Of a stretch of DNA of 64,000 bases, positions 17,271 through 24,728 are shown one piece after another (position 1 is the first letter of the stretch; each line of letters starts with the position of its first letter). The notes beneath the pieces were generated by a model that made no database searches, had not been told where the DNA came from, and was given only the letters and a program-made list of their open reading frames with translations. Where the stretch lies: positions 74,788 through 138,787 of the forward strand of contig LEKQ01000016.1 in NCBI GenBank assembly GCA_001443005.1. Direction: 5' to 3'. This DNA is from a bacterium GBS-1. GTDB taxonomy: Bacteria > Synergistota > GBS-1. A program made the position numbers and the translations under genes.

Positions 17271-17645
17271 ATGTCAAGGGTCAAGGTCATCCGTATAAGT
17301 GAGGTAGAGGGTGAGTATAGGGAGCCTCCAAGGAAGTCATGGGTTTTAGTCTCCGAGAAAACTGTTGGCGCCAAAAACCTGGCTGTAGGTATGAACGAAA
17401 CCTATGTGGGCAGCATGGTTCCTGAGCACAAGCATGATACTGAAGAGGAGGTTATGATATTCCTTCAAGGTAAGGGGAAGTTCGTAACTAAGGATGAGGA
17501 AATACCTATCGAGCCCGGTGTTTGTATCTATAACCCTCCGGGGGAATATCACTCCATAGTTAATACTGGTGATGAGCCTCTTAAGTTTATATGGATTTAC
17601 TCTCCTCAGCTTAAGAGTCATAGGAAGGAGGAGAGTAGGGGGTAA
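17271..17645 (+). CDS. Single-domain cupin protein
   Basis: Small cupin-fold protein (124 aa) with a metal site: PEHKHDTEEEVMIFLQGKGKF carries the H-x-H...E ligands, and PPGEYHSIVNTGDEPLKFIWIYSP the second motif with its histidine. Such proteins are sugar isomerases, lyases or sensors. It follows the AOR gene by 18 nt and is followed by a terminator-like hairpin, so it closes the first part of the operon. ATG at 17271 sits well behind TTAGGAGGTG. No specific reaction can be assigned. Confidence 0.82.
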   Translation: MSRVKVIRISEVEGEYREPPRKSWVLVSEKTVGAKNLAVGMNETYVGSMVPEHKHDTEEEVMIFLQGKGKFVTKDEEIPIEPGVCIYNPPGEYHSIVNTGDEPLKFIWIYSPQLKSHRKEESRG

Positions 17646-17655
17646 GGGGAGAAAA

Positions 17656-17699
17656 GATGCGGTAATAGACCTTTAAGGTCTATTACCGCATCATCTTTT
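17656..17699 (+). terminator. Perfect hairpin with short T-run, between cupin and TRAP genes
   Basis: Sixteen-base arms (17656-17671 and 17677-17692) pair perfectly around TTTAA; ATCTTTTA follows. It can act as a partial terminator separating the AOR operon from the TRAP/inositol-type operon, though no obvious new promoter follows, so some readthrough is likely. Confidence 0.65.
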
Positions 17700-17714
17700 A
17701 AGGGAGGGGTGAAG

Positions 17715-18215
17715 GTGCGTATAGTAAGATGGATAGACCAGCACATAGAGGAGCTCATCTTAAGCTTCTTGCTTATGTTGATTGCCTGTGTGATGATGCT
17801 TCAGGTTTTCATGAGGTATGTGGTTGGTTCGTCCCTTTCTTGGGCTGAGGAATTTTGTAGATATCTTTTTATATGGTCCTCTCTCCTAAGCATAGGCTAT
17901 AGCATACGCAAGAAAACCATCTTGAGGGTTGATTCTCTCATTGAAGCGTTGCCCTTTAAAGTGAAGAAGTTCTTCAGGGTAGCTATAGAGTTGGTTGTGC
18001 TCACTTTCTTTACCTATCTTTTCTTGAACGCCATTCCAGTGGTGGGCATGATAAAGGAAAGCGGTCAGGTAAGTCCTGCCATGGAGATACCTATGTATCT
18101 GGTTTATCTTTCAGCTGTGGTAGGCTTCCTTCTTGCGGTTATTCGTTCAGCTCAGAGTCTGTGGGATACCGTTAGAAGAAACTTAGTCTGTGAAGTAGAG
18201 ATGAATAATAGGTAG
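17715..18215 (+). CDS. TRAP transporter small permease subunit (DctQ)
   Basis: Four-TM small membrane subunit of a DctP-type TRAP transporter, 166 aa. Typical features: IDQHIEELIL at the N-terminus, FMRYVVGSSLSWAEEFCRYLFIWSSLLS spanning TM1-TM2 with the WAEE signature, and RKKTILRVDSL after it. The GTG at 17715 is preferred to the GTG at 17709, which lies inside the AGGGAGGGG ribosome-binding site. Order here is Q, M, P. Confidence 0.92.
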   Translation: MRIVRWIDQHIEELILSFLLMLIACVMMLQVFMRYVVGSSLSWAEEFCRYLFIWSSLLSIGYSIRKKTILRVDSLIEALPFKVKKFFRVAIELVVLTFFTYLFLNAIPVVGMIKESGQVSPAMEIPMYLVYLSAVVGFLLAVIRSAQSLWDTVRRNLVCEVEMNNR

Positions 18216-18229
18216 AGGAGGAAAGAATT

Positions 18230-19531
18230 ATGGGGGGTTTAGCCTTTATCGTGATGCTTCTCTGTTTGATCTTAGGGATACCCTTGCTTGTCTCCTTAGG
18301 CTTGGCTACCATGCTTCCTGGTCTACTTAACCCTCGATTTGTCGCAGGAAATATAAATTTCGTCATAAGAAATATGGTGAACGCCCTTGATAATACGCCT
18401 ATACTTGCTATACCTCTCTTCATTCTGGCTGGTGACATAATGACAAGGGGAAAGATATCAGAGAGGCTTTTCGATTTCTTCGTGTACTTTCTGGGTAAGG
18501 TAAGGGCTGGAATGTTGATGGCTACGATAGCTACCGCCATGTTCTATGGGGCCATATCTGGTTCAGGAGTTGCGACGACTGCAGCTGTTGGAAGCATGGC
18601 CATACCCTTTCTGTCCTCACTGGGTTATGATAAGACCTTCGTTGCAGGTATGATAGTGACGGCTGGTGGCTTAGGGGTGATAATACCACCGAGCATCCCC
18701 TTCGTTACCTATGGTGTGGTTACGGGAACGTCTATCGGAGACCTGTTTATAGGTGGGATTTTGCCAGGCATAGTGATCGGTCTCTCTTTAATGGCCTATG
18801 CTTATATTCATGCGAGGGTTAAAGGTGAAGATAGGGGGAGGATCCTTTCCAAATATAACGAGCTGAGGGCTCGCGGCTTCTTCAAGGTTTTAAAAGATAG
18901 CTTTTGGGCTCTCTTAAGTCCAATCATAGTCTTGGGTGGTATATACACCGGAGTGGTCACTCCCACAGAAGCAGCAGTTGTTTCCGTGTTCTACTCTTTT
19001 TTAGCTTGCTTGGTAGTGTATAGGACGCTGAAGCTTAGCGATGTCCCAAAGGTCTTGGTTAACTCTGTGAGAGCTTATACTCCGATCGTTATGTTGCTAT
19101 CCTTAGCTATAGTCTTTGGGCGTGTCTTGGCTTTGCTTCAGGTACCTCAGGATGTCAGGGACTTCATAGTTAACAACTTTGGAGGAAGTCCCGCCTTGTT
19201 TCTCTTCGGTTTAAACGTGCTCTTTCTGATAATAGGGATGTTCATGGATATTGGCCCAGTTATAGCTATTCTTGCTCCCATGCTTTTACCTGCTGCCGTG
19301 GCTTTGGGTATAGATCCGGTTCATCTGGGAATAATCATGTCTGTGAATTTAGCTGTGGGTATGGCAACCCCACCCTTTGGTGTGAACCTTTTCGTGGCAA
19401 GCCCATTGATAGAGAAACCCGTGATGGATGTGGGCAAAAGAGCCATTCCATTTATCGTTGCTTTCATCGTTGCCCTCTTCCTGATAACTTACGTACCTGA
19501 GCTGAGTCTATATCTGGTTAGAAGGGGGTGA
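18230..19531 (+). CDS. TRAP transporter large permease subunit (DctM)
   Basis: Twelve-TM ion-coupled permease subunit, 433 aa, normal length. Seen: AIPLFILAGDIMTRG, AMFYGAISGSGVATTAAVGSMAIP, GLGVIIPPSIPFVTYG, TPTEAAVVSVFYS, and GIIMSVNLAVGMATPPFGVNLFVA, the conserved DctM core blocks. ATG after GAGGAGG. Lies 14 nt after dctQ and works with the binding protein at 19598. Confidence 0.96.
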   Translation: MGGLAFIVMLLCLILGIPLLVSLGLATMLPGLLNPRFVAGNINFVIRNMVNALDNTPILAIPLFILAGDIMTRGKISERLFDFFVYFLGKVRAGMLMATIATAMFYGAISGSGVATTAAVGSMAIPFLSSLGYDKTFVAGMIVTAGGLGVIIPPSIPFVTYGVVTGTSIGDLFIGGILPGIVIGLSLMAYAYIHARVKGEDRGRILSKYNELRARGFFKVLKDSFWALLSPIIVLGGIYTGVVTPTEAAVVSVFYSFLACLVVYRTLKLSDVPKVLVNSVRAYTPIVMLLSLAIVFGRVLALLQVPQDVRDFIVNNFGGSPALFLFGLNVLFLIIGMFMDIGPVIAILAPMLLPAAVALGIDPVHLGIIMSVNLAVGMATPPFGVNLFVASPLIEKPVMDVGKRAIPFIVAFIVALFLITYVPELSLYLVRRG

Positions 19532-19597
19532 TAGGCGGAGGGGTAGGGTTATGGTTTGAAAGTCAAAATATTAGCCATTAGAAGGAGGGGAGCTGTC

Positions 19598-20620
19598 ATG
19601 AGAAGAGCGTGTGTGTGGTTGGTGATGGTCGGTTTAGTGATGGGAATTCTGACCATCGCGGGGGTCAGCGAGAGAGCTAACGCTTCGATGCCTGAATATA
19701 CCTTGCAGCTAGCGGGAGCCTATTCTAGCGCTCAACCTACGCCAAGAGTCTTAGCGGCGAAGTTCTTTCAAGAGCTCGTGGATAAGAGGTTTGGAGGTAA
19801 GGTTAAGGTTGAGCTTTACCTTGATACCAAGCTTGGCGGGGATAGAGAGACGCTTGAGGGTTGCCAGGCTGGAAATATAGCTATGGTTTCCTTGACCACG
19901 GCACCTATGGTCGGTTTCGTTCCTAAGCTTGCTGTCTTTGACATAGCTATGCTATTTGATAATCTCGATGTAGCTAAGAAGGCCCTTGATACCTTCAAAA
20001 CCAAGCTGATTCCAGATTACGAGAAGGCTGGATTTAAGCTTTTGATGTTTACTCCTATATCTTTCCGTGAGCTAACGACGAAGAAGCCCGTCACTAAGCT
20101 TGAGGACCTTAAGGGGCTAAAGATAAGAACCATGGAGAACAAGTATCATGTGGCCTTCTGGAAGGCTTTGGGAGCTAACCCCACTCCTTTAAACTTCGCT
20201 GAGCTTTACATAGCTTTACAGCAGGGGATAGTAGATGCTCAAGAGAACCCCTACGATGTCATATGGGGGTCGAAATTCTACGAGGTTCAGAAGTATTTGG
20301 TTCACACTCATCATATATGCTTCATATTCACTTATGTCATGAATAAGAAGCTCTTTGAGAGCATGCCAGCCGATTACCAAAAGATGTTGACTGATACGGT
20401 TAACGAGGTGAGCGATTATCTCTTTGAGGAGTCTAAGAAGCAAGCCGGGGCGATGTTAGCCGAGCTAAAGAGCAAAGGTATGGAAGTAGTCGAAATAACT
20501 CCTGAAATGAAGACAGGTATGAGGGAGGCGGCTAAGACCGTCGTTAAGATGGTCAAAGATGCTGTGGGTGGAGAGATAGTTGACGATCTTCTTTTGGCCG
20601 TTCAAGCGGCAAGTAAGTAA
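19598..20620 (+). CDS. TRAP transporter solute-binding protein (DctP)
   Basis: Periplasmic binding protein, 340 aa, with a Sec signal peptide (RRACVWLVMVGLVMGIL... cut after ERANA). Family blocks: LEDLKGLKIRTMENKYH with the ligand-carboxylate arginine (IR), NPTPLNFAELYIALQQGIVDAQENP. The presence of the conserved arginine indicates an acidic or polyol-acid ligand. ATG 19598 follows AAGGAGGGG at 19582; an upstream in-frame codon at 19556 would put residues before the signal peptide. The gene is followed by a 40-bp perfect palindrome. Downstream enzymes suggest a cyclitol or sugar acid as ligand. Confidence 0.94.
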   Translation: MRRACVWLVMVGLVMGILTIAGVSERANASMPEYTLQLAGAYSSAQPTPRVLAAKFFQELVDKRFGGKVKVELYLDTKLGGDRETLEGCQAGNIAMVSLTTAPMVGFVPKLAVFDIAMLFDNLDVAKKALDTFKTKLIPDYEKAGFKLLMFTPISFRELTTKKPVTKLEDLKGLKIRTMENKYHVAFWKALGANPTPLNFAELYIALQQGIVDAQENPYDVIWGSKFYEVQKYLVHTHHICFIFTYVMNKKLFESMPADYQKMLTDTVNEVSDYLFEESKKQAGAMLAELKSKGMEVVEITPEMKTGMREAAKTVVKMVKDAVGGEIVDDLLLAVQAASK

Positions 20621-20630
20621 CATGGTTTGA

Positions 20631-20670
20631 AGGTATAGACTTCGCCCTTCGAAGGGCGAAGTCTATACCT
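20631..20670. promoter_or_regulatory. 40-bp perfect palindrome after dctP
   Basis: Two 20-base arms (20631-20650 and 20651-20670) are exact reverse complements with no spacer. There is no T-run. In RNA it makes a very stable hairpin 10 nt after the dctP stop, well placed to protect the dctP mRNA 3' end or to reduce readthrough into the dehydrogenase gene. Confidence 0.75.
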
Positions 20671-20694
20671 AAGCTTGATGAGGAGGGTGATGAT

Positions 20695-21726
20695 ATGAAG
20701 GCGTTAGTGTTTTACGGTGCGGGTGATATAAGGTATGTTGATGTGGAGACGCCTGAGCCTAAGCCCGGGGAAGTTTTGATCAGGGTTAAAGCAGTTTCTA
20801 TATGTGGATCTGACTTGAATGGCTATAGGGGTAAATCTCCGTTTAGAGTTCCGCCTCTTATAATGGGACATGAGTTTTCCGGTGAGGTAGCTAAACTAGG
20901 TGAGGGCGTTACGAACGTGAAAGTTGGTGATAGGGTTATCGTGGAAACAAACCTCTATTGTGGAACCTGCGCTAACTGCAAGGCTGGGTTCATCAATATA
21001 TGTGAGAATCGTAAGATAATCGGAACCACGATGAAAGCTGGTTCTTACAACGGGGCTATGGCGGAGTATGTGGTCGCCCCAGCGAATAAGATTATCCCTT
21101 TACCTGATAACGTTTCGTTCAATGCGGGGGCTTTGATAGAGCCCTTGGCTAACGTCTTGCACGCCATAAAGCACGTGGGTAGCCTTGAAGGTAAGGATGT
21201 GGCGGTTTACGGCGCTGGGCCAATCGGACTTTTGACGATAATGTCAGCTAAGTATTTCGGGGCTAAGAGAGTATTTGCCATGGAGATCTTGGATAACAGA
21301 CTTGAGATGGCGAAGAAGTGTGGTGCGGATGTGGTTATCAATCCAACTAAGGAGAAAGCCTCTCATGTGATTCGGAAGATGACGGACGATGTGGGAGTGG
21401 ATGTGGTCTTCGATGCGGTTGGCTTCGCAGAGACGGTTAAGGATAGCGCGGAGATGGTCAGAAACGGAGGTACCGTGATCTGGATCGGCCTTGGCGCTGC
21501 CACTGTGGAGATTGATTACAAGTCCGCGGTCGCTCGAGAGCTAGGCTTCAAGGGAACTTACATGTATATAACTGAGATGCTTGAGGGGATCGAGATACTT
21601 AAGAGCGGAAAGATGAATGTGGAGCAGATTATAACCGGCGTTTACCCCTTAAGTGAGGGACCGCGGGTCTTTGAGGAGTTAGTTTCTGGTAAGTCCAAAG
21701 ATATAAAGGTTGTCTTGCATCCTTGA
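20695..21726 (+). CDS. Zinc-dependent alcohol/polyol dehydrogenase (MDR family), copy 1
   Basis: NAD(P)-dependent medium-chain dehydrogenase, 343 aa. Catalytic zinc ligands SICGSD and GHEFSGEV; structural zinc cysteines in YCGTCANCKAGFINIC; cofactor motif GAGPIGLL. It is closest in pattern to sorbitol/galactitol-phosphate-type enzymes. In Thermotoga an enzyme of this family (IolM) oxidises scyllo-inosose next to a creatininase-family hydrolase, exactly the order found here, so the same role is a reasonable inference. ATG after GAGGAGGG. A second paralogue lies at 22793. Confidence 0.92.
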   Translation: MKALVFYGAGDIRYVDVETPEPKPGEVLIRVKAVSICGSDLNGYRGKSPFRVPPLIMGHEFSGEVAKLGEGVTNVKVGDRVIVETNLYCGTCANCKAGFINICENRKIIGTTMKAGSYNGAMAEYVVAPANKIIPLPDNVSFNAGALIEPLANVLHAIKHVGSLEGKDVAVYGAGPIGLLTIMSAKYFGAKRVFAMEILDNRLEMAKKCGADVVINPTKEKASHVIRKMTDDVGVDVVFDAVGFAETVKDSAEMVRNGGTVIWIGLGAATVEIDYKSAVARELGFKGTYMYITEMLEGIEILKSGKMNVEQIITGVYPLSEGPRVFEELVSGKSKDIKVVLHP

Positions 21727-21741
21727 TAAGGAGGGGTGATG

Positions 21742-22704
21742 ATGGGAGAATGGAAGTTTCCCAACGAAGGTTGCATTGAGAAGCCTAATAAGATGTATTA
21801 TCATACGATGACCAAGCGGGATGTGGAGGAGAGGCTTAAGGTTAACGATATTCTCCTTGTTCCTGTGGGTTCGACCGAGAATCACGGTAACGCTGGACCC
21901 ATGGGGGAGGATACCTTCATAGTTACTAGGATAGCCGAGATGGTGGCGGCTAAAGCGGGATGCACGATAGCTTCTCCAATATGGTATGGTTCCCACCCCT
22001 TTCATCACATCGGTCAACCTGGGACGGTTCCGCTACCTGACGATGTTTTCGCTGCGATGATCAGGGCTATAATAACGGGGTATTGGAACACAGGATTTAG
22101 AAAGCAGATCTTCATAAGCATGCATGGTCAGGAGTATATAATACCCTCAGCGATTCAGGAGTGGGCTAAGAAGTATCAGGTTCCGGCTTTGATTCTCTTC
22201 GTGGACCTGCCTCGCGTTATGGGTCAGACCCTCATGGATAAGGAGCACGGAGGGCCCTTTGACACTCCATTCCAACACGCTGATGAGGCTGAGACCTCAA
22301 TATCTCTGGCTCTATTTCCTGAGTTCTGTGACATGGAACATGCTGAGGATACGACGATAAAGGGGTACCTGCCACCTGGCCACGTCGATAGGGGAGGAGA
22401 TATCTACGGCTATCCTATACCGGGGCACTGTCAGGTTGGTAACGTGGGAATAGAGTGCATAACCGCTCCTGAAGGGGTTCTAGGTAAGGCTACCAAGGCT
22501 AGTGCTGAGAAGGCCAGAGCTTGCATAGAGAGGGCTTGTGATTATCTTCTTAAGCTCCACAATGATATTCTTTCTATATTCCCTCCGGGCAAGTTGCCTG
22601 ATGCTAAGTTGATGACGCAGAGAGATCCTGATCTTATAGAGGCCGTGCTTAAGGGTCCTACTAGGGGGGGAAAGCATATCTACGTGATCGCTTGGCCACC
22701 GTAG
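21742..22704 (+). CDS. Creatininase-family amidohydrolase-fold protein (IolN-like candidate)
   Basis: Metal-dependent hydrolase of the creatininase family, 320 aa. Metal-binding motifs: PVGSTENHGNAGPMGEDT, HPFHHIGQPGTV, and SMHGQEYI, with ETSISLALFP later. Known members include creatininase, FAPy deformylase-type enzymes and IolN, which hydrolyses the ring of 3-dehydro-scyllo-inosose. Flanking zinc dehydrogenases, a TIM-barrel epimerase and a Gfo/Idh dehydrogenase support the IolN role over creatinine metabolism. Three possible starts (GTG 21736, ATG 21739, ATG 21742); the last has proper distance from AAGGAGGGG. Confidence 0.85.
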   Translation: MGEWKFPNEGCIEKPNKMYYHTMTKRDVEERLKVNDILLVPVGSTENHGNAGPMGEDTFIVTRIAEMVAAKAGCTIASPIWYGSHPFHHIGQPGTVPLPDDVFAAMIRAIITGYWNTGFRKQIFISMHGQEYIIPSAIQEWAKKYQVPALILFVDLPRVMGQTLMDKEHGGPFDTPFQHADEAETSISLALFPEFCDMEHAEDTTIKGYLPPGHVDRGGDIYGYPIPGHCQVGNVGIECITAPEGVLGKATKASAEKARACIERACDYLLKLHNDILSIFPPGKLPDAKLMTQRDPDLIEAVLKGPTRGGKHIYVIAWPP

Positions 22705-22728
22705 GGGATGGGCCTAAGGTTAATAAGT

Positions 22729-22762
22729 GGGCGCGGCGTTTCTTTTATTTTAAGCCGCGCCC
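22729..22762. promoter_or_regulatory. GC-rich hairpin between hydrolase and second dehydrogenase
   Basis: Nine-base perfect arms (22729-22737 and 22754-22762, GGGCGCGGC and its complement) around a T-rich 16-nt loop. No T-run follows, so it is more likely an mRNA processing or stability element than a full terminator. Confidence 0.6.
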
Positions 22763-22792
22763 TAAGATGTTCCTTTTGAGGAGGGGAAGCTT

Positions 22793-23836
22793 ATGGACCT
22801 TATGAGAGCGGTGGTATTTTATGGCCCTTGGGATATGCGTTATGAGATGATCCCCAAGCCATTTCCTAAAGAGGGAGAGGTATCTATTAAGGTGAGGTTC
22901 GCTGGAATATGCGGTTCCGATATAGAGGAGTATAAGATAGGGTCTGATAGAGCTAAACCGCCTATAGTTTTCGGTCACGAGCTTTCAGGAGAGATAGTTG
23001 AAGTAGGTCCGGGCGTTTCTAAGGATAGGATAGGGCAGAGGGTTTCCGTGAATCCGATGCTTTATTGCGGCAAGTGTTATTACTGTCAGAGAGGATGGAT
23101 AAATCTCTGCCCTTATAGGAGGAGCGTTGGTAGGACGCTGGGGGTCGAAAAGAAGCGTTGTGATGGGGCCTTTGCGGAATACCTTTGTGTTCCGGAGTTT
23201 TCTTTGGTTCCATTGATTGATGGAGTTAGCTTTGATGAGGGGGCGCTTTTAGAGCCCCTATCTGTATGTTTAGCTGCTGCGAAGGAGGGTAACTTTGAGA
23301 AAGGGGAAAGGGTTTTGGTCATCGGTGCCGGCCCCATAGGGCTTATGATAATACAGCTTCTTAGGGTTTTGGGTTCGGGGGAGATAGCCGTTACTGATGT
23401 ATTAGATTTCAAGCTCGAGATGGCTAAAAGGTGTGGGGCAGATTACACCTTAAACGTTAAGAACGCACCTATAACTGAGCTTCTTGAGGTCACCGATGGG
23501 ATTGGCTTCGACAGGGTTATTGTGGCTACAGGGGCATCATCTGCTATCAGTGATTCCTTTAAGCTCGTCAGAAATGGTGGAGGCATTGTTCTGGTTGGCA
23601 TGATAAGGAAGAGCATAGAGGTTAATCCCGTTGAGATAGTGGGGAGGAAGCTTTCCATTTACGGTAGCTATATGTTCACCACGGAGATGTATGATGTGAT
23701 GAGATATATAGCGGATAAGAAAATAGATGTTAAAAGCATCATAACATCCCTGTGCTCTCTAGAGGATGTTCCTGAGGTCTTTAGAAGGTTGGCCTTCGAT
23801 GGAGATGAGATAAAGGTTCTGGTTAAGATAGATTAG
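22793..23836 (+). CDS. Zinc-dependent alcohol/polyol dehydrogenase (MDR family), copy 2
   Basis: Paralogue of the gene at 20695: same N-terminal layout (VVFYGPWDMRYE), catalytic zinc GICGSDIEEYK and GHELSGEI, structural cysteines YCGKCYYCQRGWINLC, GAGPIGLM. 347 aa. Two such dehydrogenases in one pathway would allow two successive oxidations of a cyclitol, or two substrates. GAGGAGGGG precedes the ATG. Exact substrate unknown. Confidence 0.92.
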   Translation: MDLMRAVVFYGPWDMRYEMIPKPFPKEGEVSIKVRFAGICGSDIEEYKIGSDRAKPPIVFGHELSGEIVEVGPGVSKDRIGQRVSVNPMLYCGKCYYCQRGWINLCPYRRSVGRTLGVEKKRCDGAFAEYLCVPEFSLVPLIDGVSFDEGALLEPLSVCLAAAKEGNFEKGERVLVIGAGPIGLMIIQLLRVLGSGEIAVTDVLDFKLEMAKRCGADYTLNVKNAPITELLEVTDGIGFDRVIVATGASSAISDSFKLVRNGGGIVLVGMIRKSIEVNPVEIVGRKLSIYGSYMFTTEMYDVMRYIADKKIDVKSIITSLCSLEDVPEVFRRLAFDGDEIKVLVKID

Positions 23837-23851
23837 GAGGAGGGATCGGTT

Positions 23852-24655
23852 GTGAGAATGAGGCTTTCTTGTTTTGGAACCACGAAGGATCTGGAGGCGA
23901 TCGCCAGGGCGGGTTATGATTGCGCTGAGCTTCAGGTTAGGGAGATAGTCGAGTTAAGTGAGGAGGATTTTAAAGCGGTTTTGAGGAAACTTAAGGGCCT
24001 TGATATAACCTGTGAGGTTTTTGATAACCCAATACCTCTTGATGTTCGTATACCCGTCCCGGAGTTTGACCTAAAGCATTGGACGGAGTATCTCAAAATC
24101 GGGGCCTATAGGACGGCGGAGCTTGGCGCGCGCTATTATGTTTTTGGAAACGGTAGGTCAAGGAGCCTTCCTAAGGAGGGGGATGTCAAGGGGGCTTATG
24201 AGAAGCTGATGACTTTCTTAAACATACTTTGTGATATAACCGCTGAATATAATATCACCGTTTTGCTTGAGCCCTTGGCCCCCACTTTGTCAAACTTCAT
24301 CAACTCTATACCTGAGGCCGTGGATTTTATAGAGAAATTCGGTAGGTATAACCTAAAGACGATGTGCGATTACAGATGGCTCGTTGCAGCGGGAAGGAGC
24401 GTAGACGATATATTAAATTATGAGAAGTATATAAAGCATATTCATATAGATAATCCCACGACGGAGTTTCCGAAGAGACCTATGCCAAGCTTAGAGGATG
24501 GGCACGATTATGCACCCTTAATAAACGCTTTGAAGAAGATATGCTATAAGGAGATAGTATCCATTGAAGCTAATACCTTCACGAATTATGAGGAGGATAT
24601 TAAAAAGGGACTGGAGTTCTTTAAGCACTTTGGTATAGTGCCCTATAGAAGCTAA
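23852..24655 (+). CDS. Xylose-isomerase-like TIM-barrel sugar isomerase/epimerase (IolO-like candidate)
   Basis: Cytoplasmic metal-dependent sugar epimerase or isomerase fold, 267 aa. Likely metal ligands: E in LLEPLAP, D in TMCDYRW, H in KHIHIDNP, E in VSIEANTF, in the usual order along the barrel. In Thermotoga a protein of this fold (IolO) epimerises 5-dehydro-L-gluconate to D-tagaturonate after the creatininase-type hydrolase. Position within the same gene set supports that but does not prove it. GTG start after AGGAGGAGG; ATG two codons later is possible. Followed by a good terminator. Confidence 0.85.
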   Translation: MRMRLSCFGTTKDLEAIARAGYDCAELQVREIVELSEEDFKAVLRKLKGLDITCEVFDNPIPLDVRIPVPEFDLKHWTEYLKIGAYRTAELGARYYVFGNGRSRSLPKEGDVKGAYEKLMTFLNILCDITAEYNITVLLEPLAPTLSNFINSIPEAVDFIEKFGRYNLKTMCDYRWLVAAGRSVDDILNYEKYIKHIHIDNPTTEFPKRPMPSLEDGHDYAPLINALKKICYKEIVSIEANTFTNYEEDIKKGLEFFKHFGIVPYRS

Positions 24656-24671
24656 TTAACTCTTTGCGAGA

Positions 24672-24713
24672 GGGGAGCTCCTCGAATTAGAGGGGTTCCC
24701 CTTTTAATTTTTT
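24672..24713 (+). terminator. Rho-independent terminator
   Basis: Twelve-bp stem (24672-24683 with 24690-24701, two G-U pairs) around GAATTA, followed by TTTTAATTTTTT. Ends the unit coming from the TRAP genes, although the next gene starts only 16 nt later and must rely on readthrough or a cryptic promoter. Confidence 0.75.
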
Positions 24714-24728
24714 AAGGAGGGGTTGCCC

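Noticed and set aside
22729-22762. GC-rich hairpin as a rho-independent terminator
   Set aside because: No T-run follows the stem and the loop is 16 nt long; kept only as a processing or stability element.
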